A stretch of DNA of 64,000 bases from Balanoglossus misakiensis (GCA_040954595.2 CM082580.2:14692359-14756358); one strand, 5' to 3'; numbered from the stretch's first letter, positions 11,905-22,241 are shown. Numbers and translations: made by a program. The notes: generated by a model not told the origin, from the sequence alone.

Positions 11905-13186
11905 TAAATAGATGCCTTCATTTTTTCCATTCGCTCTTTTGTGTTTTTAAAGGATGTGAAACTGGAAGACCTTGTGCCAAAACCAACAACAGAACAGTTT
12001 GCCCAGGTTGAAATATCCACAGACGTCCACAAAAGTGTTGTGCCGCTCACAACTGGAACAAGGAGAATATCATCAGATGAGGTCAGTTTGAATACTGTTA
12101 GGTACACCCATGAACGGCTAAAAAAACACATTGTTTGACATCTTGGGTTCTGTGATTTGATATCACAAACTTACATAACTAATTTCTTTGAAACACTACC
12201 GTAGATCAAGTGTTTTGACTGGATATTTGTGTTTCACATCAATTACCATAGTGTTTAACAAGGCTCAGGTGCTGACTTCTCTGAGTTCTGTTATAAGACA
12301 ATACTAGAAATCTGCATTCTTATTTTTGTATTTTAGTCTTGTCTAGTAGTGTGTTCTAGGGAGTCTGAAGACAAGATAGAAGAGTTTCTAGAAAAACTCA
12401 GAGAAGAGGTAAGACTTTGTATGTCTCAGATGTGTGGTATGATGACAGTGTGGCAGTTGTAAGTATGTGAACAGATCCATTTTCTTTCAGATTAGATTTG
12501 CATAATAACAAACTTTTGATGTGACATATTTCCAGTAGTGGTAAATTGGTGTACACCATTCATATAGACATCAACAAACCAATTGACACATCTGGGATAA
12601 GTTTGTATGCTGAACACTTGTTTTCTTTGACTTGCATACATGTAAATTATAAAAAAAATCCTTGATCTTTTGTTGAAGGGGTCATACATTCTTGTTCAGA
12701 CCAAAGAAGTGACTATGAGACCAGAAGAAGCAAATGTTATTCTTGGTGACCCTAAATATTCAACACTTGTCCAAAATGGTGAGTGAAATATTCCTAAGTG
12801 AGAAACCTGCATACCTTCCCGAGCTTTCACAATTGTTCAGAGTTTATCATTGATGATTGTGCAAAATCTCTCAGAACGTCTAGTGTGTTATTATGCTCAA
12901 CAGTCAAGTGAAAATCTGTATTTGATGAGATCTCAAGTATCAACTGTGTAGCTGTGGATAGATTAATACAGGTATCTGTGGATTTGAAAATAATACCATG
13001 TGGTTTCTCTTGGCAGGTCCTGTCATCGGTTTGCAGTATAACGGTGACCAAGTCATTAGCAAGTGCTCGTCACTTCTCAAGAGCCTCTTAGGCGATGCCA
13101 TTTACTTCATATCCCAGGACGCAGAAAGTGGCACCAAAAATATTGAAGAATTCTTCAACTATGCTGACATGCAGATGTCAATGTAG
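4356..13186 (+). CDS. RP2: RP2 / XRP2: ARL3 GTPase-activating protein (nine-exon gene)
   Basis: Joining 4356-4426, 7187-7304, 9565-9656, 10907-11079, 11530-11633, 11953-12081, 12337-12408, 12679-12778 and 13017-13186 gives 1029 nt, 342 aa plus TAG, every junction obeying GT-AG and keeping frame. The product aligns end to end with vertebrate RP2 (350 aa in human). N-terminal MGC is the myristoylation/palmitoylation signal that anchors RP2 to membranes. Residues about 30-190 form the TBCC/C-CAP beta-helix, with DPKDF (31-35), GRVPG (46-50), GQQF (54-57) and the cysteine-rich [14 protein letters not shown] segments. Arg113 in QQFR corresponds to human Arg118, the catalytic arginine of ARL3 GAP activity. 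Residues about 230-342 are the NDPK-like C-terminal domain, ending YADMQMSM. The family stimulates ARL3 GTP hydrolysis and so controls release of lipidated cargo at the ciliary base. The start has an in-frame TAA 15 nt upstream and a good context (A at -3, G at +4). No disabling change was seen. Confidence 0.95.
5335..6137. mobile_element. MITE-like element with long inverted repeats, interrupted by a second element
   Basis: The left arm (5335-5413) starts TCGTTCCCATCTGG, and its inner part (ATGTTGATCTAAATGTTA and following) is found in reverse complement at 5636-5707. The outermost right-hand bases, GGGAACGA (6130-6137), are separated from the rest of the right arm by the element at 5708-6120. 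Without that insertion the element would be about 380 bp with arms of about 75 bp. No coding sequence is present. No clear target duplication was found, so the family is not assigned. It lies in RP2 intron 1. Confidence 0.7.
5708..6120. mobile_element. 413-bp MITE with 9-bp target duplication, nested in an older element
   Basis: The ends are TAGCCCGGAGACGCGG (5708-5723) and its exact reverse complement CCGCGTCTCCGGGCTA at the right end, with a further inverted block ACGCCCGGGGACAGT (about 5749) against ACTGTCCCCGGGCGT (about 6057). It is flanked by a perfect direct duplication AAGCCAGAT (5699-5707 and 6121-6129). A 9-bp target site with long ends suggests a Mutator- or Merlin-type DNA transposon derivative. 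That class call is an inference. It is non-coding and sits in RP2 intron 1. Confidence 0.8.
6138..7186. other. RP2 intron 1, distal part
   Basis: AT-rich intron sequence ending at the acceptor CTACTTTGGACAG. A minus-strand open frame of 82 codons (6622-6870) matches no family I recognise and could be a transposon fossil or chance. The rest of intron 1 (4427-5334) shows nothing recognisable. Confidence 0.5.
7187..7304 (+). CDS. RP2: RP2 exon 2 (residues 24-63)
   Basis: Starts after ...GGACAG and completes Trp24. It encodes [14 protein letters not shown] and GQQF, the beginning of the C-CAP domain, and ends NNCE at a GTGAGT donor (phase 0). Confidence 0.93.
7305..9564. other. RP2 intron 2
   Basis: 2.26 kb of AT-rich sequence between a GTGAGT donor and a TTTCTGATTTGCAG acceptor. 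I see no gene, tandem repeat or element with inverted ends in it. Confidence 0.7.
9565..9656 (+). CDS. RP2: RP2 exon 3 (residues 64-94)
   Basis: Encodes [18 protein letters not shown] and [10 protein letters not shown], core beta-helix turns. Cys81 in IDDC corresponds to human Cys86. It ends at GTAAAT, phase 2, within Ser94. Confidence 0.93.
9657..10906. other. RP2 intron 3
   Basis: 1.25 kb of AT-rich sequence with a weak donor (GTAAAT) and the acceptor ATTTTTCAG. Only scattered short open frames are present and none is recognisable. Confidence 0.7.
10907..11079 (+). CDS. RP2: RP2 exon 4 (residues 94-152, catalytic Arg113)
   Basis: Encodes [20 protein letters not shown] and [13 protein letters not shown] through YYPEL. 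It carries the catalytic-arginine loop and several cysteines conserved in RP2. It ends at GTAACA, phase 1. Confidence 0.94.
11080..11529. other. RP2 intron 4
   Basis: 450 bp of AT-rich intron, donor GTAACA and acceptor CTACACTGGCAG. Nothing else is recognised. Confidence 0.7.
11530..11633 (+). CDS. RP2: RP2 exon 5 (residues 152-186)
   Basis: Encodes [29 protein letters not shown] and ends ISA before a consensus GTAAGT donor. NNxWSxIHDFTPV is a strongly conserved RP2 block near the end of the C-CAP domain. Confidence 0.93.
11634..11952. repeat. RP2 intron 5 with GATA/GATG/GACA microsatellite
   Basis: A compound tetranucleotide tract occupies about 11773-11911: GATA units, then GATG, then GACA, then GATA and GACA again. 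The stepwise change of unit suggests slippage plus point mutation. It lies in the 319-bp intron, ending about 40 bp before the acceptor TTTTTAAAG. Confidence 0.93.
11953..12081 (+). CDS. RP2: RP2 exon 6 (residues 187-229)
   Basis: Encodes [15 protein letters not shown] through [15 protein letters not shown], the linker between C-CAP and the C-terminal domain. 43 codons in phase 0 at both ends. Donor GTCAGT. Confidence 0.93.
12337..12408 (+). CDS. RP2: RP2 exon 7 (residues 230-253)
   Basis: Encodes [20 protein letters not shown] and the following LREE, the first strand and helix of the NDPK-like domain. This 72-bp exon follows acceptor TGTATTTTAG and is followed by GTAAGA. It shows little similarity to vertebrate RP2 beyond SCLVV. 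Confidence 0.9.
12679..12778 (+). CDS. RP2: RP2 exon 8 (residues 254-287)
   Basis: Encodes [18 protein letters not shown] through LVQN. The LVQTKEV strand is diagnostic of RP2. Donor GTGAGT, phase 1 within Gly287. Confidence 0.93.
13017..13186 (+). CDS. RP2: RP2 exon 9 (residues 287-342, stop)
   Basis: Encodes [11 protein letters not shown] through the C-terminal [11 protein letters not shown] and TAG. The GPVI-L-NGD strand and the YADMQM end match vertebrate RP2. The acceptor is CTCTTGGCAG. Confidence 0.94.
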
Positions 13187-14834
13187 AGGAAAGTGTTAGG
13201 AACCCCCCCCCCCCTCAACACACACACACACACCTTCACGGTGTTTTGATCTGTGTGTATGGCTTTCATAAACCTTGAATCAGATCACTGACCATCCCAG
13301 TCTGTTTGCCTCGATAATCTGTCTTTACAGACATTTGCCATTTTAAAGATCTGCAGAGTACTCATCCCCAACAGAGAGTGTAATTATCAGTCCTGCTTCT
13401 CATACATATACAGTGTGTTGATTGCTGGAAAAGTGTTTATCCTCTCATCCCCATTTCCCAATGTGTGGATTCAATCAGATATTTAAAAAACAGGAATGAA
13501 CCAAACAGCGGGGGTGACAGGATTAACATTCTCTTTTGAGAGAATACAGTGAAATAGAGACAATGTGTCCAAGTGTTATTTTTGTAAAAATGAAAGCCAA
13601 AGGCCATTACTATTATTATTGTCCATGCTGTTTGTATTTACTCAAAATACATTACTGTATAGCCTTCTGTAGCGAAAATATCCTGCAACAGAATTTGATA
13701 TTGTATTTTCCAGTTTGTTGTGTTTGTTTTTGTGTTGTTGTTTTTTTTTGTAAGGAGTAAATGTAAGTTAACATTCCAAGAAATTTTGAAAGATGGTTGT
13801 ATGTTTGTTTCTTTGAATGGTCAAGGTTGCTATCTTTCAGCAGTATTTGGGTAATTATCTTCCATGTTGGGAGTAACATGCCATGTTCTGTGCACTGAAA
13901 AATGCAGAATGGTCCATTTGTGAGAGCTGCACGTACACCCTTTGTAGGCATGTTATGTAGAGTGCTTCGATGAAATAACATCCAAAATTATGTGATAGAA
14001 ATATTTCAGTGACTTATGTCCAAATATTTGTGTGATACATGACTAACTTGGTTGACTATTCAGAATGACATATACATAACTTATCATGTGAAACCACACA
14101 AATTATCAAAATGGTGTCAAAAAGATAGTGACTTTGTCCTTTTATTTTGCAAATGTGTGGCATTGTAACTTTCTGTTGCAAATCCAGAATATTTATACTA
14201 TATAGTCCCATGACAATATTGCATTGTGAAGTAAGCCAATTCTGACCCGGCTAACATTGATTGGGCTCAACCATAGGACATGGATGTATGTAGATGTAGG
14301 GGTGGCCAACTGTGATTGCATAGCTCATCAGAAATGAACAATGCACCCATTCCTCCACCAGACTCACGGTATATAAATGTGTGCATTTCAGATTTTTTAC
14401 ATTTTATTCTTGCTTCAAAGCAATATTATTATCATAATTGTGCAAGCTACAGTTGTAGTAAATTTGGAATAATGCATTTTGACAAAAATAATGAATTCCT
14501 TGCAGATGGAACAAGTTCTATAAAGAAGTGAAGCCGGCATGTATTTTTATGACCTTGTCTTACCTGCACAGGCTGTATGTTATGTCAGACATCATTATTT
14601 TATCAGAGATTATTGTACTTAATATTTCTAGTGGTTAGCTGCATACCTGGTAAGCATTTCAGATGTCTGCCAACAACCTCCATACGAACAACTTTGATAT
14701 TTCGCTTTTAAAAATTTCATCCCTTTCTAGAAAAACAATATATTTCAAAGGGGGTTATTATAAATTATATTATATCATGCTACCGCCCGCCATTCTGATT
14801 GGACGATCGAGAGCTCAATCCAGCGATGCTAAAA
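13187..14834 (+). other. RP2 3' UTR and downstream region
   Basis: Sequence after the stop is AT-rich and unremarkable apart from a C-tract plus CA repeat at 13203-13233. By eye I found no canonical AATAAA in the first kilobase, so the polyadenylation site cannot be placed. Just before 14835 (about 14758-14834) the sequence weakly mirrors the right end of the hairpin element, so that copy may extend further left than its shared part. Confidence 0.5.
13203..13233. repeat. C homopolymer plus (CA)n microsatellite
   Basis: A run of about 12 C is followed after TCAA by about eight CA dinucleotides, a few bases after the RP2 stop codon and therefore in the 3' UTR. Confidence 0.9.
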
Positions 14835-15158
14835 TTAAGCAATAAAACACCCCCAGCCATGGTATATCACGAGATTTTGACCAGTTCACGACATATACGC
14901 ACGAGCGATAGCGAGTGCGTATATGGAGTTGAACTGGTCAAAATCGAGTGGTATACCATGGCTGGGGGTGTTTTATTGCTATTATATTATGCCAGTATAT
15001 TGAAACTTTGCATAAAACATTTTAAAAAGGCATTTTCTTTAACTATGATATATGACTGTGGTATATGGCTAATATATCACGGTCACGTGTCGTGTCTCGA
15101 CCAATCAAATAGCGTGATTTAAACCATCAATATACTGGTATAATATAATACTCAATAT
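14835..15158. mobile_element. 324-bp hairpin-containing element, copy 2
   Basis: Same orientation and length as the copy at 1542-1865, with two differences by eye (TTTAAACC for TTTACACC, and AATACTC for AATATTC). The hairpin arms are at 14838-14980. The left flank at about 14775-14820 contains CTGATTGG and CGATCGAGAG, which resemble in inverted orientation the CGACCAATCAAAT near the right end (about 15095). This suggests the full element is about 400 bp and that copy 1 has lost its left end. Confidence 0.75.
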
Positions 15159-15629
15159 AGCACTGCTAAAACGGGCCCTGTTTACTTTTTAAAAACTAGG
15201 ACTAATATACTTTTATACTAATATACTATTATTCGCAGCTCCAGTACGGGGACAGTCCAATAAAAGTCGATGTAGTTACCTTAAATGTATACATTTATTA
15301 TCGGTTGTGTATAGTACATGCTGGTTGTTTCATCGACGGAAGTTGGTATTTTCGGCAATTAAAACCGGCACACAAGACTTAATAAAAAATCTTCTGCAGA
15401 ACGGTAAATGGCTTCGCTTCCGTTATTTTGAGAAACAACACTACTATAATTGAGGTATTTTCGTCTGGTAAACGATTGCTAGGCAATAGAATCCCAAATC
15501 TCCCTAACGACCATGTTTGAAGCCAGGATATGATAGTCGGAAAAAGCCAGCTGGGAATCGTCTACTACTTTCTTTGATAAATATCGCTGGCTTAGACGAT
15601 TTAAAGAAAAACATTTAAAATAAAATGAT
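15159..15629. other. Intergenic, nothing recognised
   Basis: Unique-looking sequence of mixed composition with no convincing coding frame, RNA gene or repeat. Confidence 0.5.
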
Positions 15630-16195
15630 GAGCTATAACCCATGAAAAATGTCAAGAAACGACAAAATGACCGAAATTCGCAAAGTCGGAAAGTTCTCGC
15701 TGGCCGTGGTGGTCACGGACATTTTTTGGCTCTAAGAACCACGCTCTTCCTGACCGTGCACGTGGTGGTCATGGACATTTTTTGGCTCTAAGAACCACGC
15801 TCTTCCTGACAAAAATGACCGAAATTCGCAATGTCGGAAAACTTTCATTTTTTGATAAAAATCATGAGCTATAACCCATGAAAAATGTCAAGAAACGACA
15901 AAATGACCGAAATTCGCAAAGTAGGAAAGCTCTTGCTGACCGTGGTGGTCACGGACATTTTTTGGCTCTAAGAACCACGCTCTTCCTGACCGTGCACGTG
16001 GTGGTCATGGACATTTTTGGCTCTAAGAACCACGCTCTTCCTGACAAAAATGACCGAAATTCGCAATGTCGGAAAACTTTCATTTTTTGATAAAAATCAT
16101 GAGCTATAACCCATGAAAAATGTCAAGAAACGACAAAATGACCGAAATTCGCAAAGTCGGAAAACTGTCATTGTTTGAAAAAATCATGAGCTATA
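15630..16195. repeat. 235-bp tandem repeat with an internal duplication
   Basis: GAGCTATAACCCATGAAAAA marks unit starts at 15630, 15866 and 16101 (spacing 236 and 235 bp). Each of the first two units contains two direct copies of a segment with TTGGCTCTAAGAACCACGCT, each preceded by GTGGTGGTCA. The third unit lacks that inner part and jumps from GCAAAGTCGGAAAA to the unit end. Units differ by a few substitutions, so the duplication is recent. Open frames through it are incidental. Confidence 0.9.
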
Positions 16196-16440
16196 CATGT
16201 AATAATTTGTGGGCTTCTGGCCGTTGGTGGCGTCCGATCCCGCTGCACAGGTGAGACGCAGGACCATGGAAAATACAATGCACCTGTGCTACGAGCTCAT
16301 CCACGTTTTAAACGCAAATCGCGCAGAGCGACCCGGGCTATCAAGAGAGCAACAACCTGCAGAACAAGAGGATTTTGTCTGACAAGCTACGGGAATTTCT
16401 ACAGCCCGGAAACCAAGATAAAGAACATATTATCTACTAG
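16196..16440 (+). other. GC/CpG-rich patch, possible orphan exon with strong donor
   Basis: This is a short island of higher GC and CpG in AT-rich surroundings. Two donor-like sites occur, CAGGTGAGA near 16250 and TAGGTAAGT near 16440. A 38-codon frame starts at ATG 16266 (MENTMHLCYELIHVLNANRA onward) and stops at 16380-16382. A second, basic frame (KSRRATRAIKRATTCRTRG onward) runs to the GTAAGT. Neither is recognised. It could be a 5' exon, a retroelement leader or chance. No downstream exon was found. Confidence 0.25.
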
Positions 16441-18828
16441 GTAAGTAACCGGTATTTACTAAAATTAGTGCTCCGACTTTCGACCCTAGTGGGGAAAAGG
16501 TGAAGACCCAATTCGTTAGTAATTCTATCCTAGTTTTCGAGAGAGTAGTCGGAGTACTCGCCATTGTTCCAAGAAGCGACGTGGTTTTTTCGTTTGAAAC
16601 GTGGCGCGGACGCCCGGCCCAATTGCGTTCAGTTTTCAACACTTGCACCAAATAAATCTATTCACTAGTTTTTTTCTGATGAGAGCCAAGGAACTATAGT
16701 TGTCGTCGAGCGAAAAATACGAGCGAATCTCCAAGTGTAAAATGTGTAATATTTATTGAAGTTCGGAATGCTGGGGGCAAGTTCAATGAATAATGTTAGG
16801 GGAGATTTCCGTGAGTGTTTCTGTGTCGGATTTTTGCGCACATTTTCTAGTCAGTTTATTACTGCATTTTTGCGTGTAACAAAATCCGCCTACAATAATT
16901 TCAAAAACTTGCTAGTTGTGGTTTCAAAACACCGTGCAGAACTGCATTTGGCTTTTCCGACCGGCATTATTGTTGATCTGCTTGTCAATAATATTTAGGT
17001 GTCCCATTATATTACTCTATTGCGGGTTCTATTATTATTGTAATACACTCCGACTATTGTATTATTGATATCAATCGTATTAATTGTCATGCTGTATTAC
17101 TCTATATCATTGCGAGTTGTATTATAGTTGTGACATAGTCCGTTTATTTTAGTGGTCATTGTCATTTCATTCTGATCAAACGTGGTATTGCGCGGTAGTA
17201 TATCTTGCGAGTAATATCGCATTGTTATACATTTATTTAGTCTGTACTCTGCGCGGGTAATAGTTTCGGGTAACAATATTTCTGTCATCTCCCGATATTA
17301 CTCTGTATTATTGGGGGTAATATTTAGCGGCAATCGACCGTCTATTTATCACGGAGTACAACTTGTAACGTATCATAATGGAACTCAATTTAAACACCGA
17401 TACTTTAGAAGTACTTCTATGCACGTGTTCAATTTTTGTCAGGAGTTTGACCTAGTTTAGCACAGGCTCTTTCACGTTTCATAAACAAGTATGTTGCCAA
17501 TAATATTTTGCCAACACGTTCACATTTTGAGTAAATTGATATTTTAATATTCTGGACGCAACGAATTTCTCTCGACACAGTGTTGTGTTGGCTCATATTT
17601 ATGCACCCCAATCAATCCCTTAATGTCGGACCAATTGGATAAGTAGTGCTGTTTATTTCCGTATTTCATGGCCTCCGGCCCAAAATTCTTTACATTTTCT
17701 TTAAAACTTAAAACGGACGGGAATACTTAAACTTATTTCATAATTGAAAATCATCTGTCTTTTCTCACTCCCATGATAGCATGAAAAAGCAATGCTGCTG
17801 AACACTGTAGAAAGGTACCATCGTTTGAATTCATAAGGAAAAAATCTTTCTGTTAGTCGGTGGGTTAAAATACATCGTAAGAATATATTTTAGTCTGTGA
17901 CTGGAACAAAGTACAACACAATAGGAAATGATGTTCATCTTCATTTTCGTTACTGTCACACAACAAGCAAATCATTTTGTTTTATCTACTCTGTGCTTTC
18001 TATCTGTTATCAAAAAACGTTCATGAAAAGCTGCATGAAAAAAAATATCTTCCTAACTTCACAATTTCGTCACCGTAATTATTTTCAAAAAAGATCATTT
18101 TGTAGTTCAAAGATGCCATATAATATCTAAATTTTAATAACAAGTGATATGTAATCAAAAAGGGAGGTTCTGTAACATGCATTTAAAAACGGGGGTCCCC
18201 ACACCTGTTTTCCTGTAAAACCACAAAATGCTGTTCATACTATAATATTGCATATATAGTTCTAAATATCCAACCGATAGAGGGTGCTGTTTAATATTCG
18301 TACTTTAAGTACGATAATACTTTTTTGTTGTACGTTAAACTTGGTCAACTATTTAACACAGAATTTTGCCGTATATACTGTAAACACTCAGGATTTTTTT
18401 CGCGACAGGAAATTTTCGCGATATCAAAAGAGGCGACTGTTACGCGATTCATTTTTCGCGTTCGTATATTTCACTAATTGCATCGTTATTTCTGTACAAT
18501 TTCCATTCTACGATTATTTGTCGCATTAGTAGCACGATTCTTGGCTGCAAACCTTCATGTTCAAACAAATTGTGTAATGTTTATCAAAGTCATGAAACCG
18601 CAACCATTTTTATGCGTACGTGTGTTTGTCTTTTTGCCAGATTGTGCATGAATGTAGCCGAGCTGGTGTGTTGCATTTCACGATGTCAATCACACATGTT
18701 TATTCGCGACTGCATGCATTTAAGTTTCCATGGCATTGCAGTGAAGAACTTCACTCTTCAATTCTACTAATGCATGTTTTTATAGATTCGTATTCAATTT
18801 GAGTGTGTTTTATCATAGACCATGTAGG
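16441..18828. other. Intergenic AT-rich region with degenerate repeats
   Basis: No gene is recognised. Between about 17005 and 17330 a degenerate motif recurs: TATTACTCTAT, a GCG(G/A)G run, TTGTATTATT or GTAATA, and CTCCGA/GTCCG. Spacing is irregular, roughly 50-100 bp, and this looks like an old decayed tandem repeat. The remaining sequence shows only scattered short open frames. Confidence 0.4.
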
Positions 18829-19983
18829 GTCCATGATCGCAGATGAAGATATCTGGATGCCAAATGAAGAGAAGACACAGGTTTTTAGTCAGCATTTGAA
18901 GAGTTTATAATGAGAATGAAGGGATTGCGTTCTATCCAGTTTTCTCTTAAAGCGACAAAATCGCTTTTTGACCTTTCAACGATTTCAAGTATACATTGAT
19001 TACTCGTGTTATCTTTGTGTTAAAAATTGATGTTGATTTGTAACCATCATTTCCTGTCATACAAAATCAATCTCTAAACGGTCCAAAATGAGTGAATTTT
19101 GCTCCTTAATCTGTTGATCCAGTGAAGATTATGGCATTGACATTGACTTTCCGTATGCGTTCCCTTGATCACACTGGTTACTTGTGCAGATTTTCAATTA
19201 TGTTAATTAGCACACTTGTCTACTATTACAGTTGAGGAGCTACACAATTGTTGCAGCCATTGGGAAAACTTCATGACAAGAAGGATTCAGATTAGGACAC
19301 AGTATAAATTCTCATACACATACATGTACATACATACATACATACATACATACATACATACATACATACATACATACATACATACATACATACAGACATA
19401 CAGACATACAGACATACATACATACATACATACATACATACATACATACATACATACATACATACATACATACATACATACATACATACATACATACATA
19501 CATGAACATGTGTGTTTAATGTGTGTTAAAACAATATTACAGAGAGAACAAGTCTGTAACCATTTAACTCAACTATGCTTATTTAACTGTAGCCTAAATG
19601 TCCATATGATTCAGTAATTCTAAAAATTACATGTATGCATTGAGGAAATTTTGTTTAGTGAATTGTGCAGTCAAATCAAATTGATTCAATCTAGAAAACT
19701 GTTTGTGCCATTTCAGCCATTTTTTCTAACTTCAATATTAACGTACTAACACACCATTAACTAACTATAACAACTAATACTTTGGCTGGAGTGGTATAAG
19801 CAGGCTGTGAGAAACTTTTATTCTTGTGACTATTTCTATTTTTCATAATGAGCCAGTTAGAAGTATACAGATGAAATTAAGTATTGTATTCTAATTCAAT
19901 TTAAATTAGCTGTATTTCCCAAAACCTGAAAGTGAAGGTCAGGAAAATTACTCATTTCAAATTTTATGGTACAGAATTGTTCT
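18829..19983. repeat. Flank segment A: relic 281-bp monomer plus unique DNA duplicated at 29.6-30.5 kb
   Basis: From 18836 GCAGATGAAGATATCTGGAT and the following 80 bp are a diverged piece of the 281-bp monomer found at 20.8-29.5 kb. The following DNA recurs at 29.7-30.5 kb with moderate divergence. Shared landmarks are TTTATAATGAGAATGAAG, AAGGATTCAGATTAGGACAC, CTGTAGCCTAAATGTCCAT, ACAACTAATACTT and GTGAAGGTCAGGAAAATTA. A CATA microsatellite (19316-19503) interrupts copy A but not copy B. Confidence 0.8.
19316..19503. repeat. (CATA)n microsatellite
   Basis: About 45 CATA units interrupted by three CAGA-containing units near 19395-19415. The overlapping open frames (poly YIHT or MYVC) are artefacts of a period that cycles through all frames without a stop. 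Confidence 0.97.
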
Positions 19984-20124
19984 CTATGTATGTATGTATG
20001 TATGTATGTATGTATGTATGTATGTATGTATGTATGTATGTATGTATGTATGTATGTATGTATGTATGTATGTATGTATGTATGTATGTATGTATGTATG
20101 TATGTATGTATGTATGTATGTATG

Positions 20125-20155
<31 letters not shown>

Positions 20156-20216
20156 TGTATGTAATGTATGTAATGTATGTAATGTATGTATGTATGTATG
20201 TATGTATGTATGTATG

Positions 20217-20247
<31 letters not shown>

Positions 20248-20614
20248 TGTATGTAATGTATGTAATGTATGTATGTATGTATGTATGTATGTATGTATGT
20301 ATGTATGTATGTATGTATGTATGTATGTATGTATGTATGTATGTATGTATGTATGTATGTATGTATGTATGTATGTATGTATGTATGTATGTATGTATGT
20401 ATGTATGTATGTATGTATGTATGTATGTATGTATGTATGTATGTATGTATGTATGTATGTATGTATGTATGTATGTATGTATGTATGTATGTATGTATGT
20501 ATGTATGTATGTATGTATGTATGTATGTATGCAATGTATGTAATGTATGTAATGTATGTAATGTATGTATGCATGTATGTAATGTATGCATCTATGTAAT
20601 GTATGTGTATGTGA
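19984..20614. repeat. (TATG)n microsatellite with TAATG interruptions
   Basis: Roughly 630 bp of TATG units with clustered five-base TAATG variants near 20153-20185, 20245-20270 and 20530-20610. The matching point in the duplicated flank B (near 30500) has only one or two TATG-like units, so the expansion is specific to this copy. The long open frames on both strands are spurious. Confidence 0.97.
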
Positions 20615-22241
20615 ATCCCTAATGTATCCTTGTCCGAATTTTATCTTGCCATGAAGTTCTCCCAATGTCTACAATAGTCCAGAAGCTTTCCAACCGTGAT
20701 GGTAGATAAGTTTAGCAGATTTTTGGTAATTGTTTACTAGTGTGCTATAATATAACAGAAACTAATAATTGAAGTATAATTGCTTTAAGTTAAGCAGGAA
20801 GGATGACGACAAAATTGCAAATGATGCCAATGGTAGAAGTGGACAAGGACTTGATTTTCCAGCCAGCCAATAAAGTACTTGCATGATGGCAGATGAAGCA
20901 AGTTCAAGCAAGCATGAAGACTGATGTATAATTTCTGAATGGTGCCAACGGTAGAAGTTGACAAGGACCTGGTCTTGCAGTCAGCCAATAAACAACTTGC
21001 ATGATGGCAGATGAAGATATATGGATGTCAAATGAAGAAAACGTACAGGTTTGCAGGCAACAAGTGTATATTGGAACAAATTCAAACTTGACTCATTGAA
21101 TCAATTTTATAAAATATGTCACCACTTTGTTCATTGATCATGAATAATTTGTTTTCTGTTGTTTTGTGAGAATATGCCGAAGAGTGCAGGCTGATGTTGT
21201 GTATCTGAATGTTGCCATTGGTAGAAGTGGACAAGGACTTGGTCTTGCTTTCACCTAATAAACTCTGTATGATAGCAGATGAAGATATATGGATGTCAAA
21301 TGAAGAAAACGTACAGGTTTGCAGGCAACAAGTGTATATTGGAACAAATTCAAACTTAACTCATTGAATCAATTTTATAAAATATGTCACCACTTTGTTC
21401 ATTGATCCTGAATAATTTTTTTTCTATTGTTTTGTTAGAATATGCCAAAGAGTGCAGGCTGATGTTGTGTATCTGAATGTTGCCATTGGTAGAAGTGGAC
21501 AAAGACTTGGTCTTGCTTTCACCTAATAAACTCTGTATGATAGCAGATGAAGATATTTGGATGTCAAATTAAGAAAAAATACAGGTTTGCAGTCAACATT
21601 TTAAGAGTGTATATAGTGTTGGAACAAATCCAAACTTAACTCATTGAATCAATTTTATAAAATATGTCACCATTTTGTTCATTGATCATGAATAATTGTT
21701 TTTCTGTTGTTTTGTTAGAATATGGCGAAAAGTACAGGCTGATGTTGTGTATCTGAATGTTGCCATTGGTAGAAGTGGACAAGGACATGGTTTCCCAGTC
21801 ACCCAATAAACTACTTGCATGATGGCAGATGAAGATATTTGGATGTCAAATAAAGAAAACATACAGGTATGCAGTCAACATTTTAAGAGTGTATATAGTG
21901 TTGGAACAAATCCAAACTTAACGCATTGAATCAATTTTATAAAATATGTCACCACTTTGTTCATTGATCATGAAGAATTTTTTTCTGTTGTTTTGTTAGA
22001 ATATGGCGAAGAGTGCAGGCTGATGTTGTGTATCTGAATGTTGCTATTGGTAGAAGTGGACAAGGACTTGGTCTTCCAGTCAGCCAATAAACTACTTGCA
22101 TGATGGCAGATGATGATAATTGGATGTCAAATAAAGAAAACATAAAGGTTTGCAGTCAACATTTTAAGAGTGTATATAGTGTTGGGACAAATCAAAACTT
22201 AACTCATTGAATCAATTTTATAAAATATGTCACCACTTTGT

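Noticed and set aside
11772-12131. 119-codon minus-strand frame
   Set aside because: It is antisense to RP2 exon 6 and the GATA/GACA microsatellite (SVCLS/YLSI periodic).
19896-20665. Minus-strand 196-233-codon frames of HTYI repeats and the plus-strand MYVC frames
   Set aside because: They come from the TATG microsatellite, which has no stop in any frame.
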